Positions 25,852 to 37,474 of a DNA stretch of 64,000 nt are shown one piece after another. The stretch is from positions 18,163,508 through 18,227,507 of the forward strand of contig CM049313.1 of assembly GCA_026874595.1 (NCBI GenBank), written 5' to 3'. How positions within the stretch are numbered: position 1 is the stretch's first letter; the number at the start of each line of letters is the position of its first letter. The position numbers were made by a program, and so were the translations under genes. The notes under the pieces are model-generated. The model was not told the DNA's origin. It searched no databases and saw only the letters and a list, made by a program, of their open reading frames with translations. Origin of the DNA: Sipunculus nudus (Eukaryota; Annelida; Sipuncula; Golfingiida; Sipunculidae).

Positions 25852-26407
25852 GTGGGATAGACCTGTTCCTTGAAAATGGAAAGAAAGCGAAGGCATATGT
25901 CAGTGTTTCAATTAATAACTAATATAAAAATGATTATAATAATCATATGATTATTATTATTATTATTACTTCTATGTTAAATGCAGGCAGTTAGAGAAAA
26001 TCATACACAATAAACGTCTAGAGCTGCACTAATTAGTAGAATTATACCCTTTCGGAATAGTTAAAGAAATTCAGTATCTTTTTACATTGTCATGTGTGAA
26101 ACTTTCACCGGTACAAATGGTCTTCAAATTCTCAAAATTACCTTTTTACACTAGGTAGCATTTTGTAACATTTGAAGATTGGCATATACCGCAAATGTCA
26201 TCTTCTTAAAACTTCAATGAAACAAGATAACCGGAATTTTTTATTTTATATTAGGCAAGCCTGTTCTATGGTTTTATTTGCATACTAAAGTAATGCCGAG
26301 CATTATGACCAAGTATAACGATTTGTTTTTCATTTTTAGTTGTGTTGATCATATTTTTTAATGAAATTCCTTCATGTGATTCATTGAATAGTTTGCTGAT
26401 AATTCAG

Positions 26408-26434
26408 CGACAGTAGATGCGAGAAGAGTACAAG
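26408..26434 (+). CDS. Exon 2 of candidate C1q-domain gene (left arm)
   Basis: 27-nt micro-exon. Acceptor gataattcag, donor CAAG|GTAATT, phase 1 in and 1 out, encoding ATVDARRVQ. The right arm (44968-44994) encodes ATDDARRVQ with both splice sites intact. Confidence 0.5.
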
Positions 26435-26842
26435 GTAATTAAACGATTTACATAATACAATTTGTCATTAATGGATCCCCTGTCAATGCTATGTATATAA
26501 ATGTATAGAAATGAGATTTTTAATATCTCGCACGACATCATCCCTAATGTACCACATATTTTTTTTTTCAAATTGAGATCAGGATAAATGTTTCTTAGTT
26601 ATCTTACTTTCGTTAGTGCTTTTTAAGGAATCAAATAAATATTATCTATTCTATGTTTCCCATTTAAGGTTCAGTCTTCTGTATTTAGTGGGGTAATTGA
26701 AATTGGATGTGATGTGGACATTATCCTGATTATTCAGTTGATGAACAAAAGTATAAGTATTTATTTAAAATACTAAGAAAATACATTGGAGATGCTACCT
26801 ATAAGGGGGTTATACAGGTAGACACATTCTCCTTACTCGCAG

Positions 26843-26892
26843 ATTCAAAGAGCCAATCTCGGTACAATGAAGTGGAAGAAAGAAGCCAAAAG
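26843..26892 (+). CDS. Exon 3 of candidate C1q-domain gene (left arm)
   Basis: 50 nt. Acceptor ttactcgcag, donor AAAAG|GTAAAG, phase 1 in and 0 out. It encodes DSKSQSRYNEVEERSQK, charged and possibly a short helical stalk. The right arm copy (44306-44355) is identical in the exon, with donor GTGAAG. It ends in phase 0, while the C1q exon needs one leading base, so at least one more exon is missing between them or this link is wrong. Confidence 0.5.
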
Positions 26893-27135
26893 GTAAAGTT
26901 GCTTAAGTCTTACATTATGTTTGTGTCTTGTTCACTGTGTGCACTCTTGAACAAGTAAAAGTCAGTATCAAAACAAACATGTTTATCCTATTTATCTTGA
27001 ACAACACCTCGCTTGGTTAAATTCACGTGCACAGCAGATCGTCCTAGGGTCCGGATGTGCCTGAACACATTTCGTAATAATGCAAACAACATAATCTCGT
27101 TACCCATAGTGGATTCTCGGTTACTCAGACACGAC

Positions 27136-27270
27136 ATGTCTCCCCCTTAAAGATGACTTCTCATAAAATATTTAAGTTGGCTGTTTAAATTATGATCTAA
27201 AATGTTAGGCAAATATTTAAGTTGGCTGTTTAAATTATGATCTAAAATGTTAGGCAAATATTATAAAATT
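27136..27270. repeat. LTR start, purine tract and left-arm-specific 45-bp tandem duplication
   Basis: AATATTTAAGTTGGCTGTTT and the next 25 bp occur twice in a row (27168-27257). The right arm has one copy (43981-44032), so the duplication arose after the arms formed. Confidence 0.8.
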
Positions 27271-27723
27271 ACTAAATAAACTTAAATCACGTATACTAAC
27301 AATACATTGTTCGATTGATCCTGAATTATGACTCCACTTATGAAATTCAAAACACGTTTCATACTTTGCAGATTCATTAATAAATAAATGAAAAGTTACA
27401 ATAAATGAGTGGAACACTCAGATGATCATATGTTGAGGGGCAGCAAACCTCCTACACCCCTGAATGAAAGTTGTAAATCATAACTGCTCTGCTTAAGTGC
27501 TAACTAAATACCTAGGTGCAGCGATTCGCCTACACTCCCGATATATGCAATTACCAAAAAACTTTACTTTAGCACATAATCACTTAGTTTCTTTGGCACG
27601 ACACGAGTTTTCTTGGTTCGTTCAATTATTTTGGTTACATTAGTTTCTGGTGGGTTTTAACAGTGCGCAGCACTCCGACACACTCAGCTTGACTCGTGCC
27701 TCTTGTGTGTTCGTCATTTGTAT

Positions 27724-28978
27724 TTATATGGTCTTGTTCATTATGAACATGAGTCCTGGTGTTTTGGGTTCAATGACGTCAGTGTTTGACTGTTCATAAC
27801 GTGTTACATGTGACATGTTTCTCTGATAGCTAATACCTTTTTGTGTTTTCAACTTGTACCCTAATCCCGGTTGTTGACGTAACTTGAAACGGTTCCGGGT
27901 AGAATGTGATTCCACCTTATCGCGATTTTCCTTCCAAGAAGGACAGGTTCCCCCGCTTGGATGTTGAAATGTTGCGCGTTCCGCTTGTTGTCAGCATATA
28001 TTTTTCACTTTCCTTTTGTTTCATGGTCCCGGTTTCTCACCTCTTGATCAACTACATATGGTCTCATTTCTGGAAGGTTTGTGCGTATCTTTCTACCGAA
28101 CAATAAACCTGCTTGGCCTTTACCTATAGCTGGGTGAGGTATTGCTCTATGATGCAGCTATATTCGTCAACACAGTTTATTGAGACCTCTTGTCAGAATA
28201 TAATATAAGTGGCAGTCCATGCCTCGCAAATGTCCTTCCCAGGGGTCCAACTTATTTCTCTGCTTTTGTTGAATTCATGGCCGCAGTTTCGTTATAGCGG
28301 CTGTAGTAGTCTATAACTACATGTATATTGTGTCAGTCAGGTACAATTACTAGGAAGTATGGTGCTAAATGTTCCCAAGGTTGGCTTGGTTAATCAGTGC
28401 TCTATATCGGCTCTGATGGATATGGTTCGCTAGTGATTTGCCACCACACTCTGGATCTAAAGTTTCTCTTAGAGTCGACAATGCCTAAATATCCTTCATG
28501 AGCCAACCAGTGAACTCTTGGTCTTAAAGTTTTCGATATGACTAGTCTGAGTCCTCTTAGTACTAATCGACCAATTACTAAGTGCTCTTGGCAAATGGCT
28601 TCGTACAGTTTATTGGTACAATTGTTCCACGTATCGGTGTCAATACACTGTCGAACTTCCTCCATCTCTGGATCCTGAGATGGAACTCTCTAACTCATAC
28701 GTGGTAATGGTTTTGAGTGTTAGCTGTACTGCTACAAATTGGACGTACTCTTTGGCTGTTATCTCTAGCTATCGTTCTCCTCTGGATTTTGGATTGTTTT
28801 TGACAAGTCTTGACAATGGATCTGCTATGTTATTTGATCCTTGCACATGAACGACTCTGTACTGGTAAGGCTGAAGACTCAAGACCCATCTCTCTATCCG
28901 AACACAGGGTTTAGATTTTGGACCATAAACAACTTTAATGGTTCGTGGTCTCTTAGAACTGTACCCCTCCAATAACAA
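27724..28978 (-). pseudogene. Gypsy pol remnant (left arm)
   Basis: Mirror of 42107-43520, with a few substitutions (DPLSRL kept here, DPLSKL in the right arm). The core region between 27915 and 28402 has no long open frame in this arm. Confidence 0.75.
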
Positions 28979-29285
28979 TTGGGTTTTCGGTAACTAGGGG
29001 GCTCAAGTCATACTGAAGACAAAACCATTATTGTCAGTTTCAGTCTCACTGACACTGCCACGCTGACACTCTAGACTGTAAATAGTCCCCGAGCTCTTGT
29101 GATATCTGGTTTTAGGCTTTCTGCTTTTTTATGTCGTGGTTTGCTCTAGGCATTTTCGCAAAGTGATCTTTGCCCCCACACTTTGTGCCCGGATGTGCTT
29201 ATAGCGCATCCTCTAATAATACAAACAACATAGTCTTGTTTCCCAAAGTGGGTTCTCGGTTACTGAGGCACGACAGTTGACTCAG

Positions 29286-29309
29286 AGAGAGAGAGAGAGA
29301 GAGAGAGAC
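29286..29309. repeat. (GA)n tract (left arm)
   Basis: Short counterpart of the longer CT tract at 41757-41801. Confidence 0.9.
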
Positions 29310-29901
29310 TATATTTGATATTTTAATTGAACGGTTATATTTTTTCTCACTGGAGTTGGAAAGTGACCTATCATTTAATATTTATTAGTAAGGTCTTTAC
29401 TTTTTAATATATTTAGACACACGTCCTTTTTCCGTCCATTAACAACTAAAATGATTATAACCTATACACAAACTTAGTGTTTACCAGTTTTACCCTCCTG
29501 CTTTAAAGTTCGACCTAAAAGTTAATATGCCATATTATTAAAACATCACATATTACTACATAACAGTAATGGCATTTTAAATTGACTGATTTGTATGATT
29601 TGTATTTTTGTCATACATTTATTGTTTTTTTTTAATATTTATTGACAAGAGAACAATGCATAAAAAGTATACAGCAAAAATACACACAAGGCAAACAACA
29701 TTAAGTTAGTCCGACTGTAGAATATATGTATGTATGTATACATACATTTCTCTATACCCAGCTATAAATGAACAAAACATACAGGAAAAAAAATACATAC
29801 ATACTTACAAATCTCCAACTGTAATAATATCAGAAAATTTCAAAAACTCTGTATGAATACTGTAATGAAATGTTACCAATGTGAGAATCACTTCCATAAA
29901 A

Positions 29902-32610
29902 TTATTCTTTAATAATGCAGTGGAGAGATTTCCACTTATTTTCATGCTGTTGCAATTTTTCTCTTTTGAGAGCGATATATTTTTCAATTTTATGTATTTC
30001 TTTAATAAACATTTTACACTTCCTGGTTTTTGGTTGTTCTTTTCTACATCTACTAATATATAAGTACCTTTGGATAAGTAAAGTCATGAAATTCAACTAT
30101 CTTGTATTGTAACACCTTAAGATAACATTTTCAGCTGACCATATAAATAATGTTACAACTGCTCCATATGATTTTAATATAGAAAGAATATCACTCCAAA
30201 TCAATCTGGAAAAGCAACACTCCCAAAATAAGTGTAAAATGGTTTCATCCTCATTTTTGCAAAAACTACATTCTGCAGAGATAATTATATTTATCCTATA
30301 AAGAAAAGGGTTTAAAGTAATTCTGCGGTGTAGTATATAAAATTATAACATCCTTAATTTTACAGATATAGTACAGTTAAATATATTACTGAAACCTTTA
30401 TATGCTTTCTCTTCAGATTTTGTTTGTAGGTCAGATTCCCAATTCTGGATTGCAGAAGTTGGCTTCTCCAGGTTCTTCTGAATCACCTTGGTGTATACAC
30501 TTTTAGTCAGATATTTAGTCCTTATTATTCTATCAAAGTTAAAATTATATGGCATGGTAATAATTTCAGGTTTTTCGGTTTTAGGTAAGCTTTTCCATAG
30601 TTTTGGGATGGCATTAATTATTCAATTATATTTTATAATATCTATTTTAACATTAAATTTATGACATAGCTCATTATGATTTAACCAAACATTCTTTGCA
30701 CCATCTGTTTTAATTATGTCAGAGATATATTTTATCCCTGCCATATATAATGATCTTAGAAATATAACTTTCTTTCCTATTTTAATGTGGGAATTGAACC
30801 ATATGATTTGATTTTTCATGTCTGTGCAAGTTAATGGCCAGTGGTAATAATATATATCAACCAAGACTGAAATACATCTTTCCAAAATATGGATGGTTTT
30901 ACAAATATCTCTAGGATGTCATTTCTATGATTGCACCTGAATGACTCATCAGACATCTTAAGACCCTATATGAACATTTGTCTCCATATATCATTTTCTG
31001 ATTTAGACAGTATTCTTTTTATCCAAGCTATTTTTAATGTTATGTCCTGTGTTGGTAGATGTATCATGCTAAGCCCCCCACAATCTATAGGTGCATAAAG
31101 AATATTCCTTTTAACTGATTCTCTACCTTTATGCCATATGAATTTAAATAGCAATTTCTCTATTTCTTTCAGAATTTGTTTTGTTGGGAAGGGAGAACTG
31201 ATAATAAATAAATTACCTGGGAAATAAGGAAACTCTTTATAATGGTAATTTTTCCCAGGGGTGTGTGTTTTTCTGCGAGACCATACAGATATCACACTCT
31301 TTATTTTTTGTATTTTTGGTGTACAATTTAACTGTACAACATTTTTCATGGAAGGTGTTATAGTAATTCCTAGTAAGTTTAATTGTTTGTCAGCCCAGGT
31401 CAAACCTAAATTTGTAACTATGTCTTTTTCTTCATATTTCCCTTCTGTTAAGGGCATTATAGCTGTTTTGTCTCGGTTGATCCTTAAACCTGTGATATTA
31501 TTAAATTCAGAAAATACATTAAGAGTTTCTTGTATGCTAGCGATATCTTTTGTTAACATAACTGTGTCATCTGCATACTGTATTATTTTAAAAACACCAT
31601 GTTTGAATGAGATTCCTTTTATTTTTTTTCATTTGATCTTATAGCCTCTGCCAGTAATCCAATAGCGTGTATAAATAAATAGGGGGATAGGGGACAGTCT
31701 TGTCTGACTCCTCTACTTACTTAAAAAAATTCAGAGATATAACCATTATTTATAACACAGCTGAAGATGTTAAAATTCAATGTTTTAATCATAGAGATAG
31801 TATGCAAATCAAAGTTCATTAATTCTAAAATGTTATAAATATAATCCCATTCTAAAAAATCGAAGGCTTTTTCAAAGTCGACAGCAATGAGGAAAGCTTT
31901 TTCTTCCTTTTGTAATAAATATTCAGACAAAGTCATAGCTTTTGCAACATTTTCCCCTATATATCTTCCCTGCATAAACCCTGTCTGGTCCCCATGAAAT
32001 AAAGTTGTGAGAAACTGTTTTATTCTGTTCGCAGTGCATTTTGATATGATTTTATAATCACAGTTCAAAAGTGTAAGTGGTCTCCAGTTTTTGAGATAAA
32101 ATTGATCTTTTCCCTTTTTAGGGTGAAGGCTTATTATACCCTGCCTCTGAGTTATTAATAAAAGCCCTGTACTAAAACTATATCTGATGCTGTCCATATA
32201 ATATCTCTTAATGTCATTCCAAAAAAAATTTGTAAACCTCAACAGGGAAACCATCTGTCCCTGGCGATTTTCCATTTGCACATGTTTTTAAAGTATTCAA
32301 TATTTCCTGTTCTGTGATTTCTGGAGACATTGTTTTTTTTTAATTTATTCAATTTTATATTATATTTTTCAAGAAAATTTTCAACTTTACTAACATTATG
32401 TTGTTGATTTGAAGTATAAAGTTCCTGGAAAAATACTTTTTCTTTCTCTAATATTACCTGTGGATTGTTTATTCTATTTCCATTTATAATAAGTTTACTG
32501 ACAACCTTTCTGTTGTAATTCCTTTTCTCCATATTAAAAAAAATATTTGTTGATTTCTCATCCTCCTGATACCACCTGGGTTTGCTTCTGATGGCGGCCC
32601 CCCTGGCTTT
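29902..32610 (-). pseudogene. LINE ORF2 reverse transcriptase, left arm, broken
   Basis: It starts at MEKRNYNRKVVSKLIINGN (32532). LKNWRPLTLLNCDYKIISK, HGDQTGFMQGRYIGENV and VDFEKAFDFLEWDY follow. A TAA interrupts just before VSRGVRQ, in both arms. YADDT lies near 31570 on the reverse strand. The C-terminal part (30885 to 29902) is split by several stops. No endonuclease is seen between here and ORF1. Confidence 0.8.
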
Positions 32611-33489
32611 TTCTTCTATATACTTATATAGTTGTTATTCCTTCTCTTTTATGATTGTTAATGTAATAGTGACAATCAATCTGTTATACCTCAAAACGTG
32701 CTGGAATGGATGGGGGCAAACAAATATATTTGTAAGATAATAAACTGAACACTTTCTGTTGAAAACGTTGGAAAAGTGAAAGCAATGTGACCCTGTTTCT
32801 GATGCCGTGTCAATATCATCGTTGTTATAACAGAGTTCATTCACATTACGTATGATACCGCCAAAAGCATCATTGTCACTGACACTGTCAGTCGTTGGTA
32901 TGGATTTGGTACAAGGTAAACTGTAAACAGTGTAAAATGTTTTTTGAAGAAACAAAACATTACGAAAAACATCATACGTGCATAAGAGGTACTGAGACAC
33001 AAATAACACAGAACATAAATATCCTAAATGATATGGATAATATAAAAACAATACCATTATCCCGGTGCTGTCAAGTATCCGTGTCTGTTCGTCCAAATGC
33101 ACAGAACAACTTAAAAACTTTTACTGAACCAAGTTTACTATTTACAGTCTCGCTTAACCGAGAGGGCTCAAACAACGTCTCGCTACCCTAGGTATGATCG
33201 GGATAGTTCGGTGTAATGCAGGACCTGTTCGGCAATGTCCGTCATGGTCTCACGAACAATAACGAAAAGAACCGATCCTTCCTTAAGGGCGCACGGTTAG
33301 CTATTGCGAGTACATAATACGTTGGTGGGAGCGATGATGACCTTGAACATAAACGTCACCGTGGTTGGCGTCCCTGAATTACGTATAATCCTTTCTATTT
33401 TGGGCTTTGGCCCCTAGATACGGCTTTTGTGTGTTCTATTTATAGTTTTAGCGCCCATTAACGGTCATTCAGTGTTCTGGTTCAGTCAT
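32611..33489 (-). other. LINE region between ORF1 and RT (left arm)
   Basis: About 0.9 kb where the endonuclease would be expected. A frame at 32635-33102 (also open in the right arm, 38799-39221) has no domain I recognise and no endonuclease motifs. Confidence 0.4.
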
Positions 33490-34381
33490 TTATGTTTCGT
33501 CATATGTTGTTGTCTGCGTTGGCTTTCCGTTTATGTACAGTTGCCCGCGCCAAAAACGAACCCGGTCTCCAGCGTTGAATGCGGCTAACATCTGGGGTTT
33601 CAGCTGTTGTTTTTGTTTATAATCTTTTGTAGTGAGGTCTTCCACCAATGTAACATCAGCGTTCTTCAAAGTTTTCTTTGCTGTTATCAATAGTTTTTTC
33701 CTCTCTGCTCTGCTGAAAAATCTGCATATGATGTGTCTTGGCCTGGGGCCCTTTTTGCCGACCCTATGGGCCATTTCAATTTTGTTTTGAATTTGCTCAA
33801 GAGACAAGTTCCCCAAAAGTTTGTTTTCTGTAATATACTGCGCTACAATATTAGCACCATCATCTGACCAAGCTCTTTCTTCCAATCCTATAATTCTGAC
33901 ATTCCACTCTCGCAGATAACGTTCCTGATTATTGAGTTCATTTTCTAGCTGTGACTGTAATTCCTTAAAATTTTTCTTTTTTCTTCGTTATCTGCTGTTA
34001 AGTCCGCGACCTCTTTGTGCAGCGATTCCACTGTTTTGTTTGTGTTAACATGTTCGTCAGCTTTGGAGCTGAAATGCTCAAGGCTGGTTTCAAGTTCTGT
34101 GACTCTTGAATTTAATCTCTTATTATCATCTATAAGAATGTCAATGGAACGGGTCATTTCAGAACGTTACTTACATCACCGTTCACAGAGAGTTCAGTCT
34201 GTATGCCTTTCATTAGCTTCTCCAAACTGTCCATACCTTGTTTCAATAAGTCTCTCATCTCTTGGGGTTCCATTTCAGGAGTATTTTCAGCGTCTGAAGC
34301 TTTTGGTAGCAAATATTGTTCCATATTTGCTTCTCCAGGAATTTCCTTTGTTCTAGGAGTATTCCTATTGCGGTTTGGCAT
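33490..34381 (-). pseudogene. LINE ORF1, left arm, frameshifted
   Basis: It starts MPNRNRNTPRTKE. A coiled-coil region (IDDNKRLNSRVTELETSLE) follows, then LEERAWSDDGANIVAQYI, AHRVGKKGPRPRHIICRFF and the terminal RFWRGQLYINGKPTQ. The frame breaks near 34155 and 33920-33960. Same family as 5060-5852. Confidence 0.8.
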
Positions 34382-34476
34382 GGCTTTTGTACACTTCAGA
34401 TAATGTAATAGCGGAGCTCGACGTGAACACGTCTACTTTAGTCCGACATGCTACCGGAAGTCCATTTATTGTTTTT

Positions 34477-35000
34477 ATTTTATTATTCTTTTGTCGTATT
34501 ATTATTATTTATCATTATTATTATATTCAATAGTTTTTTTGTTTTTTTTAAGCAAATCAAGAATTTAAGCTCCGAAGAAAAGAGAACGGGACAAGGTAAC
34601 CAATTTACTAAAAAGCTTCAACCCTTTAATTAAATTAACACCATATTATCTAGATCTAATACTGTGAAAACTCTACTTCTATTGCTAACTCCAGCTATAT
34701 TGACATATGTTAAACTACATTACAGGATGACAGCGGTTCATAATGTATCTGTCCATAAATAATTTCCAGTAGAAATAATCTTCTTTAATTCTTCTCCATA
34801 ACAACCCTTACCATATCGATAATCCCCGACATATCGTTTCTAAAGTTGGCATGATTAATCAATATACAGATTGATACATCAGCTTGATTTTAAGTATCAA
34901 TGTCTCAAACATATATAAAGCAAGAAACCAAAGAATCTGACGGATCATAGAAACAAATAATAAAAGTTTTAGCGGAAAAATAGAAAAAAATGAATTTCTA
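34477..35000. other. Inner end of left arm
   Basis: AT-rich host sequence with no gene recognised. It is mirrored at 36863-37379. Confidence 0.5.
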
Positions 35001-35126
35001 ATAAGCTGATCAATGAAGCTTATCCCAAAATGGACATGAACTAACCCCGATACCTACCCCTATCAATTTATTGACGTTGTTCTTAATATACCCTCTAATT
35101 TGCTTCTATTCCTTCTCTGATTTTAG

Positions 35127-35518
35127 TAATTGCCTTCAGCGCACACTGCAAAAAAAGCCTTACAAATCACCCTGGCCATCCACGACGGATTCTATATGAC
35201 CAGGTACACTATAACTTCGGTAATGGATATAACCCTACAATGCTTTCCTTTTTCGCGCCTCAACGAGGTCTCTACGAGTTGCATGCTGATGGGCTCTCTG
35301 CAGCTGGGTCACTAGGATGTATCGAGCTCCGTAGGAACAATGTGATCGTCGGATCGAGTCTGATTTACAGGGACTGGTCATCAATATATATCCACAGATG
35401 GTTAGTGCTTAACAAAGGGGACTCTGTGTTCGTCACTTTGTGTGGCGATAGAGCCAACTCATTCCGTGCATGGGGGCAAATGTCTTCTCTGGGCTTGTCA
35501 TCACACCAGTGTAATTGA
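35127..35518 (+). CDS. C1q-domain terminal exon
   Basis: Acceptor ctctgattttag. With one base from upstream it reads VIAFSAHCKKSLTNHP, then ILYDQVHYNFGNGYNPT, FFAPQRGLYELHADG, IELRRNNVIVGSS, LNKGDSVFVTLCGD, and ends with GQMSSLGLSSHQCN before TGA (35516-35518). The VAFSA start, D-x-V-x-x-N-x-G-x-x-Y, FxAPxxGxY and L-x-x-G-D-x-V-x-V are the hallmark positions of the globular C1q domain. In molluscs this family serves as secreted lectin-like immune proteins. About 130 residues is the usual domain length. The exon lies in the single-copy spacer, on the same strand as the left-arm signal-peptide exons about 9 kb upstream. Confidence 0.85.
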
Positions 35519-36327
35519 CGCTTTTTGGAACATGTTATGTCCTCATATTCAACCAAATGTGCGTGAAAATGTTACTCACAGAATAATATCTCTTTAAAAA
35601 AACATTTAATATTTTTGCTCAATTTTAATATAATTTAAAATCTTTTGAAATGATGCTGCAAACTTGTTATATTTTTATGCATACTGCTTAGCTGTTCTTA
35701 GCAAAATTTCGCATTTGCAACAACTCCCAAACGAGAAGAAACCTAAAAACAAAACGACGTTAATTTTTTTGGACTACTGACCGCCCTGCGGTGTAAGTTT
35801 TATTAACACTTGTTCACAGGGGTAAGCAAATGGTTTTATAGAAAATATCAACAGATAAAATATTTTAAGGAGAAACAATATGTATAGTTAACACACCTTT
35901 TGTTTGTAACTAGGTCCTTTCGAGTGAGCAGTATGATCACATAATTATGTGGTTTATATCATTAAAGAACATATGTTTAAAGAATTGACGTCTACCAACG
36001 TTAGGGTTAGTATAAATACATTGGCATCTGTAGTGAATTTCATGTTGTTCAGTAGTTCATAGAATCAAAGAAATGACCAGAGAGCTAACGAACCATGTAC
36101 TCACTTATAGAGTTTGCATAAGTTTGATAAATATATCCTCTTTATGGCATCTACATATTAATTTTAATAAGTTAAGACAATTTGACATCTATATATCCTC
36201 TTTTATTCGGATACAAGTCATTAACTTGCAATTCAACCATTATGATTATTGGACAAACTTAGACGACGAAAGTCTTGTCTCAGTTGATGATCTGAGGACC
36301 ATATCATCAGTAATATTTTAGCCCCCA
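35519..36327. other. Spacer sequence 3' of the C1q exon
   Basis: No gene recognised. Presumed 3' UTR and intergenic DNA. Confidence 0.4.
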
Positions 36328-36340
36328 TCATTATGGCCTG

Positions 36341-36662
36341 AGGCCTGGACAGCTGAGCGGTAAAACGCCCGGCCCTTTCCGCTGGCAACACGGGTTCGAT
36401 CCCGGGTGTTGCCATGAGAGTGGGTTGTAGTGGCCCGTCCAAGATCGGTGGTTCTCTCCGGGTTCTCCGTATTCCTCTTTCACTACCTCTCTCATTTCGA
36501 TCTTCAACTCTATCAGTCTCTCCTATCTTCGCCTTAAAATACCTCGGATTAACAAAAACCCGACTTAATCTGTCAAACTTTGTCTTGCTGAGGAAGCTTG
36601 TCGATTTTCCGGAGATCTGTGACTGGCTCGAGCGCCGACATCACTTTCAGTCAGTCAGTCAG
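36341..36662 (+). mobile_element. tRNA-derived SINE with perfect target-site duplication
   Basis: The head starts AGGCCTGGACAGCTGAGCGG and has a B box, GGTTCGATCCC. The body includes TGAGAGTGGGTTGTAG and CTCTCCGGGTTCTCC. The tail is a (CAGT)n run. Flanked by TCATTATGGCCTG (36328-36340 and 36663-36675), 13 of 13 identical, so the insertion is recent. Same family as the split copy at 16252. Confidence 0.85.
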
Positions 36663-36739
36663 TCATTATGGCCTGGTAGGGATGACAACATTTGATGAAT
36701 ATTCCTTCACCTGTTTTAGTTAAAATGATGATACGTTTT

Positions 36740-36746
<7 letters not shown>

Positions 36747-36782
<36 letters not shown>
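36747..36782. repeat. (AT)n microsatellite
   Basis: AT array in the spacer, followed by a short GT run. Confidence 0.95.
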
Positions 36783-36784
<2 letters not shown>

Positions 36785-37474
36785 GTGTGTGTGTATGTTG
36801 GAAACACGTATCTTCTGCATTTATCTCGTTCTATTGATAGGGTTCGATTGGAGATCCCGTAGTAGAAATTCATTTTTTTCTATTTTTCCGCTAAAACTTT
36901 TATTTGTTTCTATGATCCGTCAGATTCTTTGGTTTCTTGCTTTATAATGTTTGAGACATTGATACTTAAAATCAAGCTGATGTATCAATCTGTATATTGA
37001 TAAATCATGCCAACTTTAGAAACGATATGTCGGGGATTATCGATATGGTAAGGGTTGTTACGGAGAAGATTTAAAGAAAATTATTTCTACTGGAAATTAT
37101 TTATGGACAGATACATAATGAACCGCTGTCATCCTGTAATGTAGTTAAACATATGTTAATATAGCTGGAGTTAGCAATAGAAGTAGAGTTTTCACAGTAT
37201 TAGATCTAGATAATATGGTGTTAATTTAATTAAAGGGTTGAAGCTTTTTAGTAAATTGGTTACCTTGTCCCGTTTTCTTTTCTTCGGAGCTTAAATTCTT
37301 GATTTGCTTAAAAATAAAAAAAATATTGAATATAATAATAATGATAAATAATAATAAAACGACAAAAGAATAATAAAATAAAAACAATAAATGGACTTCC
37401 GGTAGCATGTCGGACTAAAGTAGACGTGTTCACGTCGAGCTCCGCTATTACATTATCTGAAGTGTACAAAAGCC

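Larger units (their letters stand above)
26950..29275 (-). mobile_element. Decayed Ty3/Gypsy LTR element (left arm)
   Basis: Mirror of the right-arm element. The 5' LTR start (TGTCGTGCC) is at 29275 and the 3' LTR start is at 27136, just after a purine-rich tract TAAGGGGGAGAC (reverse strand). RNase H tail (28769-28978), integrase zinc-binding part (28402-28665), broken core, and C-terminal part (27724-27915). The right border at 26950 is approximate. Confidence 0.75.
29630..34462 (-). mobile_element. L1/Tx1-like LINE, left arm
   Basis: About 4.8 kb. Flanked by the direct repeat CATTTATTGTTTTT (29616-29629 and 34463-34476), the complement of the target-site duplication of the right-arm LINE. 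It has ORF1 and reverse transcriptase but no recognisable endonuclease. It keeps about 0.8 kb (about 29900-30697) that the right arm lost. Confidence 0.85.
19607..35000 (+). repeat. Left arm of a giant inverted repeat (about 15.4 kb)
   Basis: Reverse complement of 36863-51742. I fixed the borders by reading both ends. The outer match stops at ATTACAATACAGGT (right arm) against the second GGTCAAACC unit (left flank). The inner match stops at GAATTTCTA (34992-35000) against TAGAAATTC (36863-36871). The arms share every ORF and element in mirror order. In 131 residues of LINE ORF1 that I compared, four differ. Indels against the right arm include a 45-bp tandem duplication (27168-27257), a 21-bp duplication near 22945-22985, and the lack of about 0.2 kb present at 44597-44805. 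Confidence 0.95.
35001..36862. other. Single-copy spacer of the palindrome (1,862 bp)
   Basis: Unique sequence between the arms. It holds the C1q exon (35127-35518), about 0.8 kb with no recognised gene (35519-36327), a SINE (36341-36662) and an (AT)n array (36747-36782). Confidence 0.9.
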
